64,000 bases of DNA, taken from positions 65,031-129,030 of the forward strand of contig DF239271.1 in NCBI GenBank assembly GCA_000507305.1. The letters run 5' to 3'. The notes under the pieces are model-generated. The model was not told the origin of the DNA. It ran no database searches and was given only the letters and a program-made list of their open reading frames with translations. The first letter of the stretch is position 1. Every line of letters starts with the position of its first letter. This DNA comes from Breviolum minutum Mf 1.05b.01. Taxonomy: Eukaryota; Sar; Dinophyceae; Suessiales; Symbiodiniaceae. A program made the translations under genes and the position numbers. This document shows positions 21,920-33,532 of this stretch, one piece after another.

Positions 21920-22722
21920 TCAAGGCAAGGGACTCCTGTCCAGCCTTTCCCGCCTTTCCAATACGCCTTTGTCCAATGATCGGTGGATGGCACGATAAGG
22001 GTCAGCCTCCAACCGTCCCAACCGCTTGTGCTTTCTTCCACCTCGCTTCTTCTTCTTTTTCTTTCCACCACTTCGGTGGGCGGATCGATCAGACCTTTTA
22101 GGATCTACTTCCCCAGGGTCCCTACGATCTCGTCTCTTGTCTGGATCTCTTTCCTTTCTTTTATCTTTTGCGTCCTCTCTTCTCCTCCTGGATCTACTCC
22201 TGGGCTTTTCCGGGTAGCTACGGCTTGGTGGATCGGTCCTGTCCTTCCGTCCTCCTGCCTGATCTGGAACTCGGCTGCGTCGAGGTAGTTCAGGTCGCCT
22301 GTCAACCTCTGGAGCCACCACAGGTTGAGCCAACTGGTCCTTCTCAATCGGCTCCTCCTCTTCGCTCTCCTCCGTCTCGTACTCCGAGCACCTGGATCAC
22401 CGTCGGGCTTCTTCTTGGCGGTGGCTCCTTCCAACGGCTCGGGTGTCTCCTCCTTCACTGGCCTAGGTGCTCGGTGGCCGCTTGGGAGGGATCCAGCACC
22501 GCCGCTAGGAGCTTGGCCAAGACCAGCTCCCAGCGCACGCAGTGCACGGACCTCCCTAGCAGCACCAAGCACCAAGTTGTCAGCGATCACTCGGAGCCCA
22601 CCGGGTCCAACCCAGCTCCCAGTGAGCTCTCGCTCGAGAGTTTCCCAGGAGAGACACCCCAAACACCACGCGTTCCCTTCAGACCTACGAGATACCCGGC
22701 ACTTGTTGCACCGGTCACTCAT
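21920..22722 (-). pseudogene. ORF1 of the retroelement, zinc-ribbon-like N-terminus, frameshifted
   Basis: The ATG at 22722 opens with SDRCNKCRVSRRSEGN and then AWCLGCLSWETLERE. The two CxxC pairs would make a small zinc ribbon. About 100 residues later (near 22395) the good frame shifts. The second frame carries an acidic patch (CSEYETEESEEEEP) and then an Arg/Ser/Lys-rich tail (KKKKKKRGGRKHKRLGR) and ends at a TGA at 21922-21920. ORF2 begins 11 bases after that stop. The role is unknown; a basic tail and zinc ribbon suggest nucleic acid binding. A single-base indel explains the frame change. Confidence 0.65.
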
Positions 22723-22903
22723 TAGCTGTTTTCACTATAAGCCGAAACAGCCGCATTCAACCGTGTGTGGTTCATCCAAACAGTCGAATCGACTATCATC
22801 TTTTTGGTCAAACATATTCTTGTGCCAATTCGGCACAACATTCACAGTAGAAAAGCTGGAAGAAAAGCATTGTCAAACCCAAACTGATTTGGGTAAGGTA
22901 CTA
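22723..22903. other. Upstream flank of retroelement ORF1, with a short hairpin
   Basis: This is the 5' untranslated side of the element. At 22820-22838 ttgtgcc and ggcacaa form a perfect 7-bp inverted repeat around a 5-base loop. The element boundary is not visible. Confidence 0.4.
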
Positions 22904-22969
22904 TCACTTCAAAACACCGACATCTTTCAGCCAATTCTCCAATCCGGCTTCCCCCACTGCCGTTGGTGC
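22904..22969 (-). CDS. Candidate terminal exon of a minus-strand host gene
   Basis: A good acceptor (attgtgtccag) at 22970-22971 is followed by a 66-base frame ending in TGA at 22906-22904. The 21 residues have a natural, amphipathic look (APTAVGEAGLENWLKDVGV). The plus strand is also open here in a longer frame, so strand is not settled. If real, the retroelement sits about 180 bases downstream of this gene's coding end. Confidence 0.3.
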   Translation of the reverse strand, partial: APTAVGEAGLENWLKDVGVLK

Positions 22970-23403
22970 CTGGACACAATGCTCGGCCACGTGTGGTCAA
23001 CGTCACGGCCTTCCGCAGAAGATGTGGACCTTCGGGGCGACGCTTGGAGAGTTTTTTTTGAAAATATTGGTGGCCTCCACTTGAAAGGCTCCTCGGAAAA
23101 TTTCAGTGTTTCTATTTTTGCCAGGTCATTTGTGAAATGACCATTGAAACATGATGGGGAATCTGAGAAGACTCATGACAAGCATCCCAGAAGCCACGTA
23201 TGAATTATGAAGTATATCCAAAATGATGTGGAGCAACCCCAAATGACCATAGGTTCGGTTGGATATAGCCCCCCCAAAATTTCATGATCAAACTGTACAT
23301 ACATAACCGGGGGGAATTTTCACGTCAGAATCTTTTCCAACATACACCCTTCATGTAACTTGGTATAAATTCACAGTTGTCCACCAGGCATTTCACCACA
23401 CAC

Positions 23404-23508
23404 CTACACGAGCACTTTTGCTGGCCACATGGGCCATATGGGTCAGAGAGCTTTCGACACCTAACGCGGCGCATGAGAGATGCGCATAACGCCAACACCA
23501 AAAAGTGG
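23404..23508 (-). CDS. Candidate internal exon, unknown product
   Basis: Between an AG at 23510-23509 and a GTGTGT donor at 23403-23398 lie 105 bases, GC-richer than the flanks. One minus frame gives a Cys/Ala/His-containing segment (YAHLSCAALGVESSLTH). A second minus frame is also open. Unrecognised. Confidence 0.25.
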
Positions 23509-24147
23509 CTGAATATTCCCGGTGGATATGGTTTCCACTAATCTTCCAGGTTTCACTAATCTTCCGGGTAAACATTTATATACAGCTTCCACAACTTATC
23601 CAGGTAAACAAACGATATGCACATGGCATTTACTTCTGAAGATCGAGCCTTTGTTGGAGGAGTTTTGCCATTTGAGAAAACAATCTGAACTCATTGACTT
23701 CTACTTCCAAATCACGACGCCTGCCAAACCGTCAGGTATCTCCAGCCCAAAGCCATGGGTGCTGGGATTGCAAAAGCGTACAACCATCCCATGGAATACA
23801 GAAAGATGGAAGTGGATCATACAACATAGTAGAAAAAAATAAACATTGAATTCATTGAGCATGTTCTAAACGTCACCTCTCTACTCAGCAGGTTTGGAAA
23901 TTGATTTTCCTTTTCCCCATGGCTGGGGCATGGAGGCCTTTTTTTTTGGGTATGTATTTCAACATAATTCTCTTACTCAGCCATTTCGGACCATGAAACA
24001 AAAGTTTCCAACCTTTCTTTTCCTACTAAATATGCACTCCCCAATAGCTGATGGGTAGGTTTGCCTGGCTCAGTGAGAAGTTGTCAAAATTTAGCTATTA
24101 CTGGATATTCGCTACTTGGATGAATGGATGAAATTGAAATATACAAC

Positions 24148-24232
24148 CTCCAAAAAAATCTGAGTCGAGATTGGCCCGCATCTGTCCCTCTGGATCTCTC
24201 GGGCTGCACCTGCAAAGACTGTGAAGCTGTAC
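24148..24232 (-). CDS. Candidate internal exon, unknown product
   Basis: The acceptor ttcattgccag precedes an 85-base block ending GGAG before GTTGTA. The best frame enters with one base and leaves in phase 0, giving YSFTVFAGAAREIQRDRCGP. Other minus frames are open too. Unrecognised; it may belong with the candidate exons at 23404 and 28794. Confidence 0.28.
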
Positions 24233-24758
24233 CTGGCAATGAAAAATCCACTCTGAAAATCCTGGGAAAAATCAGGAAAACAAGCCCTACCCCTTTTTGG
24301 GGTGCCGAAATTTTTGCTCCATTGCCAAAGTGAAAATCCACCTTCCGATGATTAAAATCATAGCCCCTTTGTGTTGTGATCCTGTGATAGAAAGGGATGC
24401 CCTTCAACTATTGGACTACTTCAGGAATCTTAACTGACAAAAAACCGTAGGAAGGCCGAAGGCGTACATACACCCACTATCCACATGAAGCGAGCTGAAC
24501 AAACACCCCGTGGTACGACGTTGATCAAACTCATCCCAAAAACAAGGAACCGGGGATATTGCACTTACCGTATCAACCAGTATGGGTTGTTCTTTCCCCC
24601 CGATAATCACAAGAATCCACGGAAAAAAAAACCAAACACTATGTTTTCAAGTTGTTAAAAAAAAGAGGCACATAAACCTTGGTAACCATGATTTTTGGGA
24701 GGGTAAAACAAAGATCCTTGGGATTTTTCTTTCAAAACAGTGTTTTGTTTTTGGAATC

Positions 24759-24838
24759 ATTCGATATGAAACGCATTCTTCCAGTTTTTCCGTGCTCAAT
24801 TCGATATGAAACGCATTCTTCCAGTTTTTCCGTGCTCA
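24759..24838. repeat. Perfect 40-bp tandem duplication
   Basis: The 40 bases starting attcgatatgaaacgcattc are repeated immediately and without mismatch. Perfect identity next to heavily diverged repeats implies a recent duplication or an assembly artefact. Confidence 0.9.
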
Positions 24839-27800
24839 ATCAGACCAACAAGCCCAGCTAGAATATAGGATTTCCACTTTACCAACAGGTCTGTTGAATT
24901 AGGTCCACCAAAATCCCATCCGGAAAGATGTCTTACGAAAAAGATATCACAGCAGTGAAGAATCCACTGGCCAAAATATTAGAACAATTCTGGGCAAATT
25001 ATCCTTAATAATAATCAAACTACTGAATTATTCGAATAATTCGTGCATTTCGGTGGAATTACGTCCAACAAAACAACACAAACCATCGTTTGGGGAATTC
25101 CCAGATCTCAGCTGTTTGAACTTCCAACGGAAAGGCCCAACGCTTTCTTCCCAGGCGCCTGATGCGGGAAATTCCATCTTTCACCTTGGTAGGAGGTGCA
25201 GAAATGCTCGGGGAGAAACATCCAAAAATTTCCCTGAATTCTCATGAATCAATTTTCTTCCAAACATTTTGTTTGGAGATTTTTGGCCAAAATTTTGAAA
25301 ACAAGAACTAATCCCATAGCATTCATGGGGCTGGTCTATTTGCTTACATTTACCTACATTTACCATAAAAATCAATCAAATGTAGCTAAATATATACATG
25401 GATGGTATGGGAATGATAAGTAATACAAAATTAAGCTATGCTTGAGTAGGACAGTTGGATGACAGGTAAGTCACGTCCCTCCCCCTTTGTTCTCAAGTTT
25501 TGGAGGAATCCTCAGGCCCCCAGCGCTTTGCAGAAGGTTGAGAAGCGTCTGGCAGGAGAGGTTTGTTTGTGAGGTCAAGGGGGGGCTCTCTTGGGATGTG
25601 TCAGTTACATGGGAAAAATGAAAAAACTGCATAATTCAACGCCAATTTGATCCCTGTCTTCCTTATGACATCTATCTCTACACACGGCATATACATGGCT
25701 TACACCCTTGCATAATAGAGATGCATCTCATTCTCTGAAAAGGAAGGAGAGAAAACCAACGGTAAATTCACTTCTTGTCTTCGACGTTTTGTTTTGCAAA
25801 CGTTCCGTCCGTCCCTTTGAGACCTGCCGAGCATCAAGACCCGGGTAGACCTAAGGGAGCTGGTTGATTCGATGACGGGACTCGTTACCCATAGGATCCA
25901 TGGGAATGGTATATTTACTTACACTTAGTCAATTTTCATGGTACATGTAGGTCAATATACCATGCATGGATCCTATGGGTTCTGATGTTTGATTACAAAT
26001 CCCTTATCAGGTGATTCATAGTGACACTTTTATCCCTTAGTTGGAGATCAGTCAACCCTGGAAAGCGTCACCTAGTCATCCCCAAAAAATCACAAAGAAT
26101 TGCCAAGTATATTTATGGGTAACATTTTATCACCCTAAAATAAACAGGGCCCAGGGTATTTTTGCTCACAATTTTTCTACTATGGATGTCCAGGCATCCT
26201 TGGTATGTTTTCTTTATCAGTCCTTGGTCGTATCTGCAGATGGTCGTTCCGAAGTTTTCCAGGCATCATCAGTCACAGATTCATCCAAGGTCACATTGGT
26301 AAAAATGCTGTCGATATGGTTGACAAAGTAGAGGAAATCAATTGAAAATCACGGCTCAGTCAATTGGGATTCCTTAAGTTTGAAGTAGAAAATCCACATC
26401 CTTGAACCAGAAAGAAATGTAACATGCAAACATCAAAATCAAGCCAATAAAAAATGAGGGACATTTCGAGAACAAAACTCCGTATCAAGGAAAAGAAAAG
26501 GAAAAAGAGGAAACCTCTGGTTCTAGAAGCAGCCCTTTAGATCTGGATTCCTGAGAAAGGTGGAAATAATTACAAACCAAACATTTGTTGCTTACAAATC
26601 TAGCAACGAATGGTTGGGGTCATTCTTTGGTCATTCTCCCGTCGAAATTCGCATGGGAAAAAAAAGGTGATGCGTTTGATTCCATGGTAGAAAACTAGAT
26701 CAAACAGTCTATTTTTCGATGGGTCTGGCCTCGTTTTTATGGCAAATAAATTCCAGTCCTGGTTGTTAATAGTCCATCATGGACCAAAATAAAAAAATCC
26801 AAAGAATGGCGTACCACACACTTTCAAGTTGCCTTAGGTTTCAAAAAAGCAGCAAGGCCACAGAGACTTGTAAATTAGTAACCAAGAAATCACCATCTTT
26901 CTTCAAGGAATCTTCCTCAAAATGATTGTTGTTCCAGAAATTTTGATTTTGAACTTTCAAACAAAAAGATTTCCTTCTTGCTTACAACCCCCCTAACAAA
27001 AATTCACATGAAACTCTACCCCCTCCCCCAAAAATGTTTTTTTTCGAAAACGACACTTTCTCTCATCTTTTTTTGGGGGGGTTTCGTCCCCTCCAGCATT
27101 CGTTGGGTGCCCCAGCAGCTGGCATGGGTGTCTGAATCGCCCATGCCAAATGATGGCGGATAAGTTGAAGCGATGAGAATCTGGGAGGGGCAAGGGTGGG
27201 CAGGGCGTGTAAAAGCCCCAACCCCCAAAAAAATGACATCAAAATTTCAGAGGAAGCAGAAAGGGTGAAGATTTCTTTACCCCAAAATTTTCGATTTTTG
27301 AAAATAGACAATTGATAAAAATATTTTTTAGTTCAGGTACAGTATCTTTTGATGAATGCCCGTAGAAACATCACAAAAAATAGGTGGATTACTTACCATC
27401 ACAAGGAAATCCATGGCTCCGGGGATAGAAATGGCCATGCATGTCTCTTTGGGTTTTACACAGCTTGAAATGATGGATTCATCCACCTGTTCTTGTACTG
27501 AGAGGGACATTGTAAAGTGGAATATACACTATAGTATCCCATGCACCGTGGGTGAATCAAAAATCCGATGCATCGTTTTCCCGAACCGCATGTGCGAAAC
27601 AATTTTTGGAAATAGATCCTGGTAATTCGCTGCCATTTATGATATGAACTTCAGCGAAATGTTGTTGAATGGCGAATGGCGATCGCGTATCTTCGTGTGA
27701 GAAACCCCCAACCAGTTGCGAAGTGCCCGTCATTACGTAGGGAAAATGGCTATCCTTTGCTCATCAACAAGCACAGCCCAGATAGATCCGCCTTTAATGA

Positions 27801-28793
27801 ACTTTAGTGTTTTTTTTTAAGGGGCAAATAAGCAGGTTGAATATAGTTGTGAGAAACCCAAATGACAAATAAAAAACCAAATGTCCTGTAAGAAAACAAG
27901 AAAACCCAACAGCTCAACGTCGCCTGTGCAACGCCAGAAGCCATGCAACAACCTAGGCGGTGAAAAAATATGACGAGTTCACCCTCAATTTTGTTCAGTT
28001 GGGGGGAGCTTTGTCTCCCATGAAATGGAAAGTGAAGGTTCCCCTTAGGGGGCACAAACCATAAAGACTTCACCCAAATTAGAACAATTCACCAAGCTGG
28101 ATATTTCTGAAAGGAGACATCCCATACTAAACTACCTTTTCCAGTTTGGTCGTGTGAGGTCGCGGTGGGACAGGGCTACGGGGCCACGCCAATGAGTTGA
28201 TTGGTTCATGGCCTTCCCGCATTCGGAATTTTCGGGTTATCAATGGGACCTGGCGCAAAAAAATACCAAGATTCGCCAACCAAACCATTGGTTGATATAT
28301 AGGGTCAGCTTGTTTGAGTATTTTTAGGGGGTTCAAAAACTATCCCAGCTCTGTAGCATTTTCTTTTTAAAGCCAAAAAAACAAAGATTCCTAATCAAAC
28401 CAAGCAGGATTTCATGGTACTTAGAATTCAGTTCGTGAACACTGCTCACATTTTCACATTTCAGAGAGCTGTTCCCCCCAAAACAAAGGGGATTCAATGA
28501 CATCATCCTTTCAAAAGGAAGTGTGCTGTCAAATAGCTGAGGCCTCAAAACCTTGTGTTGTTGGGGATCCATGTCCTCCTGTGTTGTGGGGAAAAATATT
28601 GGAAGCTTCAACAAGTAAAACTTACCCGTTTGCTGCTCTAGATTCGGTGATTTATGAACTCAAAAAACTTTCTAAGAATCTGGTTGATTTAGCTTATTTT
28701 CTAGCCTTAGGATTCGTTTTTTTATTGGGATGATGTTCAAAAATTCGAGATCAATAAAACATCAACACAACTTTTGTAGGCTTTGCAAAGAAC
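24839..28793. other. Intergenic or intronic sequence without a confident gene
   Basis: Both strands read open at 26041-26331. The plus strand gives an AG-to-GT bounded 69-base frame at 26221-26289 (SLVVSADGRSEVFQASSV), while the minus strand gives an equally plausible terminal frame, so neither is called. At 27063-27190 a minus-strand patch after ccctcccag is open in several frames. At 25510-25560 a 45-base plus-strand block lies between AG and GTTTGT. None has a recognised product. Confidence 0.3.
25889..25980. repeat. Foldback element with near-perfect 16-bp arms
   Basis: The arms acccataggatccatg and catggatcctatgggt are reverse complements. The core contains tatatttacttacacttag and tacatgtaggtcaatatacc, themselves partly complementary. 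A relative is at 58812-58902, and a half-copy-like stretch is at 12478-12548. Confidence 0.75.
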
Positions 28794-28898
28794 CCCCCGC
28801 TGTGTCTTGGAATTCCCCAAACGCCACCGTCGTGACCCCTTCGCCGCCAAAGTGACCATGGCCAAGACGATGAGCCAACGACTCAAACGACCAAAGGC
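28794..28898 (-). CDS. Candidate internal exon, 35 codons, possible membrane segment
   Basis: A pyrimidine-rich acceptor (tctttgcctccag) precedes a 105-base block ending before GTTCTT. In phase 0 it gives a basic-flanked hydrophobic segment (RWLIVLAMVTLAAKG) followed by SRRWRLGNSK. A second minus frame is also open. Unrecognised. Confidence 0.3.
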
Positions 28899-31231
28899 CT
28901 GGAGGCAAAGATGAACGACACGAAAAAGGTGATGGTTCCTCGGTTTTTCTTGGAGGTAGAAACATAACAACTTTCAAAATTTTCTCTTTACTCTCCTAAA
29001 AAATAAACCTACAAGAAAAAATGGGTCATGTTAGTTTTGTATGGTTTTTTTTTAAAGGGTGCCATCTCCCTGTCTGCATGGGTTTAAGGAAACATCTGAG
29101 AACTTCCAGGACCGAAGGTGTTTCTCCAAAAAATCACTCCTTGGAGGTTTGCGAGAAAGCCGCACCTGGGGATGTATCCCAAACCCGTGGTACATGGGAG
29201 AAACTCCTAACCCCACCTGGTTTTTTGGCCGGATTTCTGAAGCAACAATAACTACATGAAAGCACAGTTGCGCCTCCAAACATAGCACTAAAATCATCAC
29301 TTTTTCCAGATCGCGACGTCGTGGGGGTGGTGGCAGCACTTGAGCCTGGAAGGTTTGACCATGCTCAGGGGAAAATCGACCATCTTCGCTTTCCTACCAT
29401 GTCTCATTTGGGGGTTTCCTAAAATGTTGGTACCCAACAACCATGGGTTTTCCTTCTAAAAATGATCATTTTGGGGTGGAGATTGGGGGTACCACCGTTT
29501 AAGGAAACACCCATTTTTTTCCAACTTCTTTTTTTGAATGGGAAAAAGTCACGGCCTTTGATTCTCATCACTTTGATTCACTTTGACGTCGAAAAAAAAA
29601 ACACAACAGGATGTTCGGCCCAGCCACCCAAGCTCCAAGTCGTTGAAAGCAGTGACCCACATGGGCAGGTGTCACTTGAAACCACCTAGGATATCAGCAC
29701 TCCATGCTCAACAAAATTGCCAAACAACAGAAGCTGGTACTGAATTGTTTCAAGAGCAACACAAAACCAGGGGTCATTCTATGACATCATCCCAAACTTC
29801 ATTCTTTTTCCGGTGAGATCGATCAAAATTCCCATACGTCCGCATTGTTTGATTTCCCCAAAATGGGTCCCATTGAATGGTTCCCTGGACAACTAATGAC
29901 TTAATGATGTAATCATCCATTGGACAAAGTGCAAACAACATGTATCTCTGAAAGGGGAATTCCATGACTGACAGTGGGGACTTAGTAGAGGACCGATGCT
30001 TCGTGAATCCCAATTTCTGTGGGCAAATTGGATCATATCTTCACCAACAGAACTTTCACCCGCAAAAACCGCTCATCGATTCCCTTCACACTGAATCAAC
30101 ATCACCTTACACTTTTTTCTTTGAATTAAACCCAGGTATTTCAAGTCAACTACTCTGGGATTTCAATATAGTTCACAGCAAAAATGTAAGACTTGGAAGT
30201 TGCTTCCTTTTACCATGAAATTCTCTGTGTAAACAGGGTAGGGTCGGTATCTCATTTCATGAGCATTAAGTCATAAGTCCACCACTCGAAACCTTGAAAA
30301 ATTCTTTAGACCCGAAAATCTTAACAAATAAACCTTCCACTTCAAAGAGACATGGAGTTTTTCCACGTCTGGCAAACTGCCAATCTGCCCAAATCTGCTT
30401 TCCAACCCCGCTTCAGACTCCCTGCCGTATGACTACAACAGCTAAAACCTTAGGCCAGATGAGATTGCACAGGGTCGGGTCAGGTTGAAAAAAAACGAGT
30501 TCGCTGCGCGGTGCTAGGCAAAACTGGGATACATCGAAAATGAATCCGAGCATTCTTAGTGCAAAACTACAAAACTTCACGAAAATTAGAGAAAAAAATG
30601 GAAGCTTCCCTGAGGAACATACCGTTTGTTTGTTTTTGGGTGTGCACGATTCCGGAAAGCTGCTTTGGAATTTCAATCAAGTGCCTTCTTTTCAAAAAAA
30701 AATCATGCGAGCATTAATCTCTCGGTCAACATTTCCCTGTTCTTGTCGGGGGTCTGTTAAACCATGATGTCTGCAGCCCATCCGATTGATATCTCTACCG
30801 TTGCATTGGACAAGGTCTTGAGAAACATGGCATTTGGCACCGTTGATTCTAAAGATACCAACAACAAGAACCCCAAACTCCAACTTGCGAATAAACTTAG
30901 GACACATCTTCTAGTTGTTGTTTTTAGCTTCGAACCATTTTATTAAAAAATATGCACGAAGTCAACATGGGTTCATCTTCTCCCCAACAATTTCCAAGCT
31001 TTAACCAAAAATCATCCCGAAAAAAAAACCCACCCAAATAAGAAATTAATTCCTTCCAAGTCGTTTTGGGGGGGGATTTTTTTTTGGAAGGTGAAACTGT
31101 TGGTTTTTGGTTCCCTGATTTTCAGTCGATCAAGGCATCGGTGTGACCTTTGGCATCCAAACCGCAAGTGCTACACCAGGTTGCTGAAGAATGGCCTTAA
31201 ACGGTGGCAATGAATGTGAAAAAACATGTAT
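28899..31231. other. No confident gene
   Basis: AT-leaning sequence with A/T homopolymers. The short open stretches at 29021-29251 and 30540-30767 show no motif or paired splice boundaries. Confidence 0.35.
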
Positions 31232-31344
31232 CTAGTTGGTGGTTGAACGTTTCAACCCATCTGAAAAATATGCTCGTCAAAATTGGATCATTTCCCCAAT
31301 TTTCGGGATGAACATAAAAAATATTTGAGTTGCCACCACCTAGG
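31232..31344. repeat. Foldback element, family 2
   Basis: It starts ctagttggtggttgaac and ends gccaccacctag, so the ends are inverted. The core has ctgaaaaatatgctcgtcaa, then ttggatcatttccccaa and aacataaaaaatatttgag. Other copies are at 46330, 48483, 55524, 56314, 58585, 60891 and 61946. Confidence 0.75.
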
Positions 31345-33448
31345 TCTTTTTTTGGCCTTCCAATATGGCATATTCGTTTTTTTTGCTGAAGAGCAACATG
31401 AGATAATAGAGCAATAATGCTTAAAGATTTAGCAAAAAGAACCGAAAAACTGCCTGGAAACTTATCATTTGGAGCTTTTGTCTGTCAACAAGGCCATCAA
31501 TGCAGAAGGTTCCTTTGCCCGAATCTTCGTGAGGAACCAACACGAAAGCTGACAACGAAGGTGATTGGGTTCTAAAAAGTGTGGTGTGGTTGGATTTTTG
31601 GGGCGGTTAGCCCGGTTGGTTGTTTTGGGTTGATCTGTTTTTTGAACAAAATCAAGGGCGATCTAGGTATTTTGTTTCAACCCATTTGAACAAATAAGGC
31701 TTCATAAACCAACAAATGAGCAGTGATCAAAAAACCCTTGTGACATTTCATTATACTAGTTGGTTGATGGGGATCTCTATATACTGGCTTATCAGCAATC
31801 CCGATACAACTGGGTAGAATGTCATCCCCTAGACATCCTAAACAACCACCAGGGGCCCTTTTTTTCATTGCTCAAATGGCCGGAAAACACTGGACTTCCA
31901 ACCTATTCACCGCGAAAAAAATTCGGCGATTCTGCACTCCCCCTTTTTTCGTTTCTCATTTCGCCCGTCTGGACGACGCAAAGTGCGACTGGAACGGGGA
32001 CCTGAAAGAGTGAATCGTGGCCAGGTGGTCAGGAGGGGCATTGAAGGGGCGAACATCCCTAGTTGTAAATGAGGGATAACCCGAATGAACGCTACTTCTA
32101 CTTAACCCCAGTTATAATAGGGCATACGCAGAAATAAATTTTCGTAAATCTGGAGGAAAGTCTAGGAAAGGAAAGGTTTGGTATGTCATTTTTTTGGGTT
32201 GAACATGTTTTACTTGGAAGGGACCCAGCTGAAAAGATGTATACTTTGCCTGGAAATATCTACTAAATCAACTCTTGTCACACAACCCAGTGGTCAGATT
32301 TTTGGAGGAATTTCTTGGTCATTTCTCTTAGCTACCCTGGGGGAATCCTTTAAAGTGGTCTCTAAACCATACTATGCTAACCATTCAGAGTTGATGAAAC
32401 ATTCCCATTCATAGGAGGTTGGAGTTTACGACCAGGAAATTTAAATTTGCTTGTTCGATGCTTGGAAAAAGTTCCAAAAATATTCTCCCAAATGGTGGTG
32501 AAAAATGATGATTTACCATGGTGGAATCCGTAAGAAATCACCTTAAACAAAAAGAAAACGGACCAAGGAGTTTCTTCACAGTGCAGTTTTCTTCCAAAAA
32601 GGATCTCAACTTAAGTCAGTCATCGGTCCACCAAATCACCCATGCTTTGAGACATTTTTTCGGCATATTAGCCCGACTCCAAGCGTTTGCAAGACGTCAA
32701 GTTTGGGTTCTATCAACAAGCCAAACTTCTTGGCATCCATCTTTTTGCTTTTGGCTGGCAGTGCAAATGATAGTGGAAAAAACATCATGATTCTAGAGTT
32801 GCATTGTTCCATATTTTCCCCTTCACGATGGATAGTTCCATCGAGCCAAACTACCATCGATGGAGGTTTCGGGTTGTGACATGGCGAGCGCTTCAGGCAA
32901 ATGAGCCAACTTTCCATGAAATACTAGCTGTTGAATAGGGATCCTTATCAATTATGGTTTATTATAATTCCCATATAACTGGATAGGATGCCATCCCCTA
33001 CATATCCTAAACAACCAGGGGCCCTTTTTTCATTGCTCAGATGATATTTTTTGTGGGTCCAGAATACTTCTGAGTGCATCCTGTACCTCAACTTTCTACC
33101 AGCATCTTACAATGGTGTTTTTTGGCGCCCCCTATCATCCATTCAGCACCCTTGGAAGATTCCGGTAAAGATTTGTTCACCATGGGTACTCCCTTTATAA
33201 AGCCTTAATTACAACTCTTTCTTAGATTAGCAAAGGACAAAAGAACGTTTCATGAATGAAAAACCATCCGAAAATAAACAATACACATGAAACACATACT
33301 AATCATACCAAATAAACAATTTCCGGGGAAAAACTAAACTTTTGGGCAAAAAGCACTACAGGTATAAAAACTCACTTCAACCCCTTTCGGCTTTAAAAAA
33401 CACCCAAACCATATCAACACAAATTCCCCGGGGGTATCTGATCTTCAC
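31345..33448. other. Repeat-containing sequence, no confident gene
   Basis: At 32001 on the minus strand a good acceptor (cactctttcag) opens a patch with several open frames, but no donor is clear. A repeated phrase 'gatgtcatcccctagacatcctaaacaaccaccaggggc'-type occurs at about 31816-31857 and again at 32978-33023, marking another dispersed repeat. Confidence 0.35.
32458..32535. repeat. Dispersed repeat, family 3
   Basis: It contains gcttggaaaaagttccaaaa, then tattctcccaaatggtggtg and tgatttaccatggtggaatc. Closely similar copies are at 43284-43370 and 58243-58335. Confidence 0.75.
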
Positions 33449-33532
33449 CAAGAGACCATCCGAAGCGCATCACCACCGTGGTCAAATTGCCCAAGGCGCC
33501 ACGTTTCCGCGCCGCGGTGGTTAAAGCTTGAC
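33449..33532 (-). CDS. Candidate internal exon, 84 bases
   Basis: A cacccag acceptor at 33539-33533 and a CTTG/GTGAAG donor at 33449/33448 bound a GC-rich block. One minus frame is natural-looking: QALTTAARKRGALGN, then LTTVVMRFGWSL. The plus strand is open as well but lacks paired boundaries. Unrecognised product. Confidence 0.33.

Larger units (their letters stand above)
15657..22722 (-). mobile_element. DIRS-like tyrosine-recombinase retroelement with DNA methyltransferase
   Basis: A roughly 7 kb block on the minus strand, GC-richer than its flanks, encodes in order: a zinc-ribbon-like ORF1, a gag-like ORF2, reverse transcriptase, the first RNase H motif, a cytosine-5 DNA methyltransferase, the rest of RNase H, and a tyrosine recombinase. 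RT plus RNase H plus a tyrosine recombinase, with no DDE integrase and no aspartic protease, is the DIRS/Ngaro signature. Such elements integrate a circular intermediate through the recombinase and normally leave no target duplication. Coordinates cover coding sequence only, because I could not locate the terminal repeats. The copy is decayed, with at least two frameshifts, one further frameshift or deletion, and one nonsense codon. Confidence 0.9.

Noticed and set aside
22325-23140. 271-codon plus-strand open frame across the retroelement 5' end
   Set aside because: Its first half is antisense to ORF1 of the element and looks like a shadow. The second half (about 22880-23110) is natural-looking but competes with a minus-strand exon with a better acceptor.
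26041-26331. Coding exon on either strand
   Set aside because: Both strands give equally plausible peptides and boundaries, so neither was annotated.
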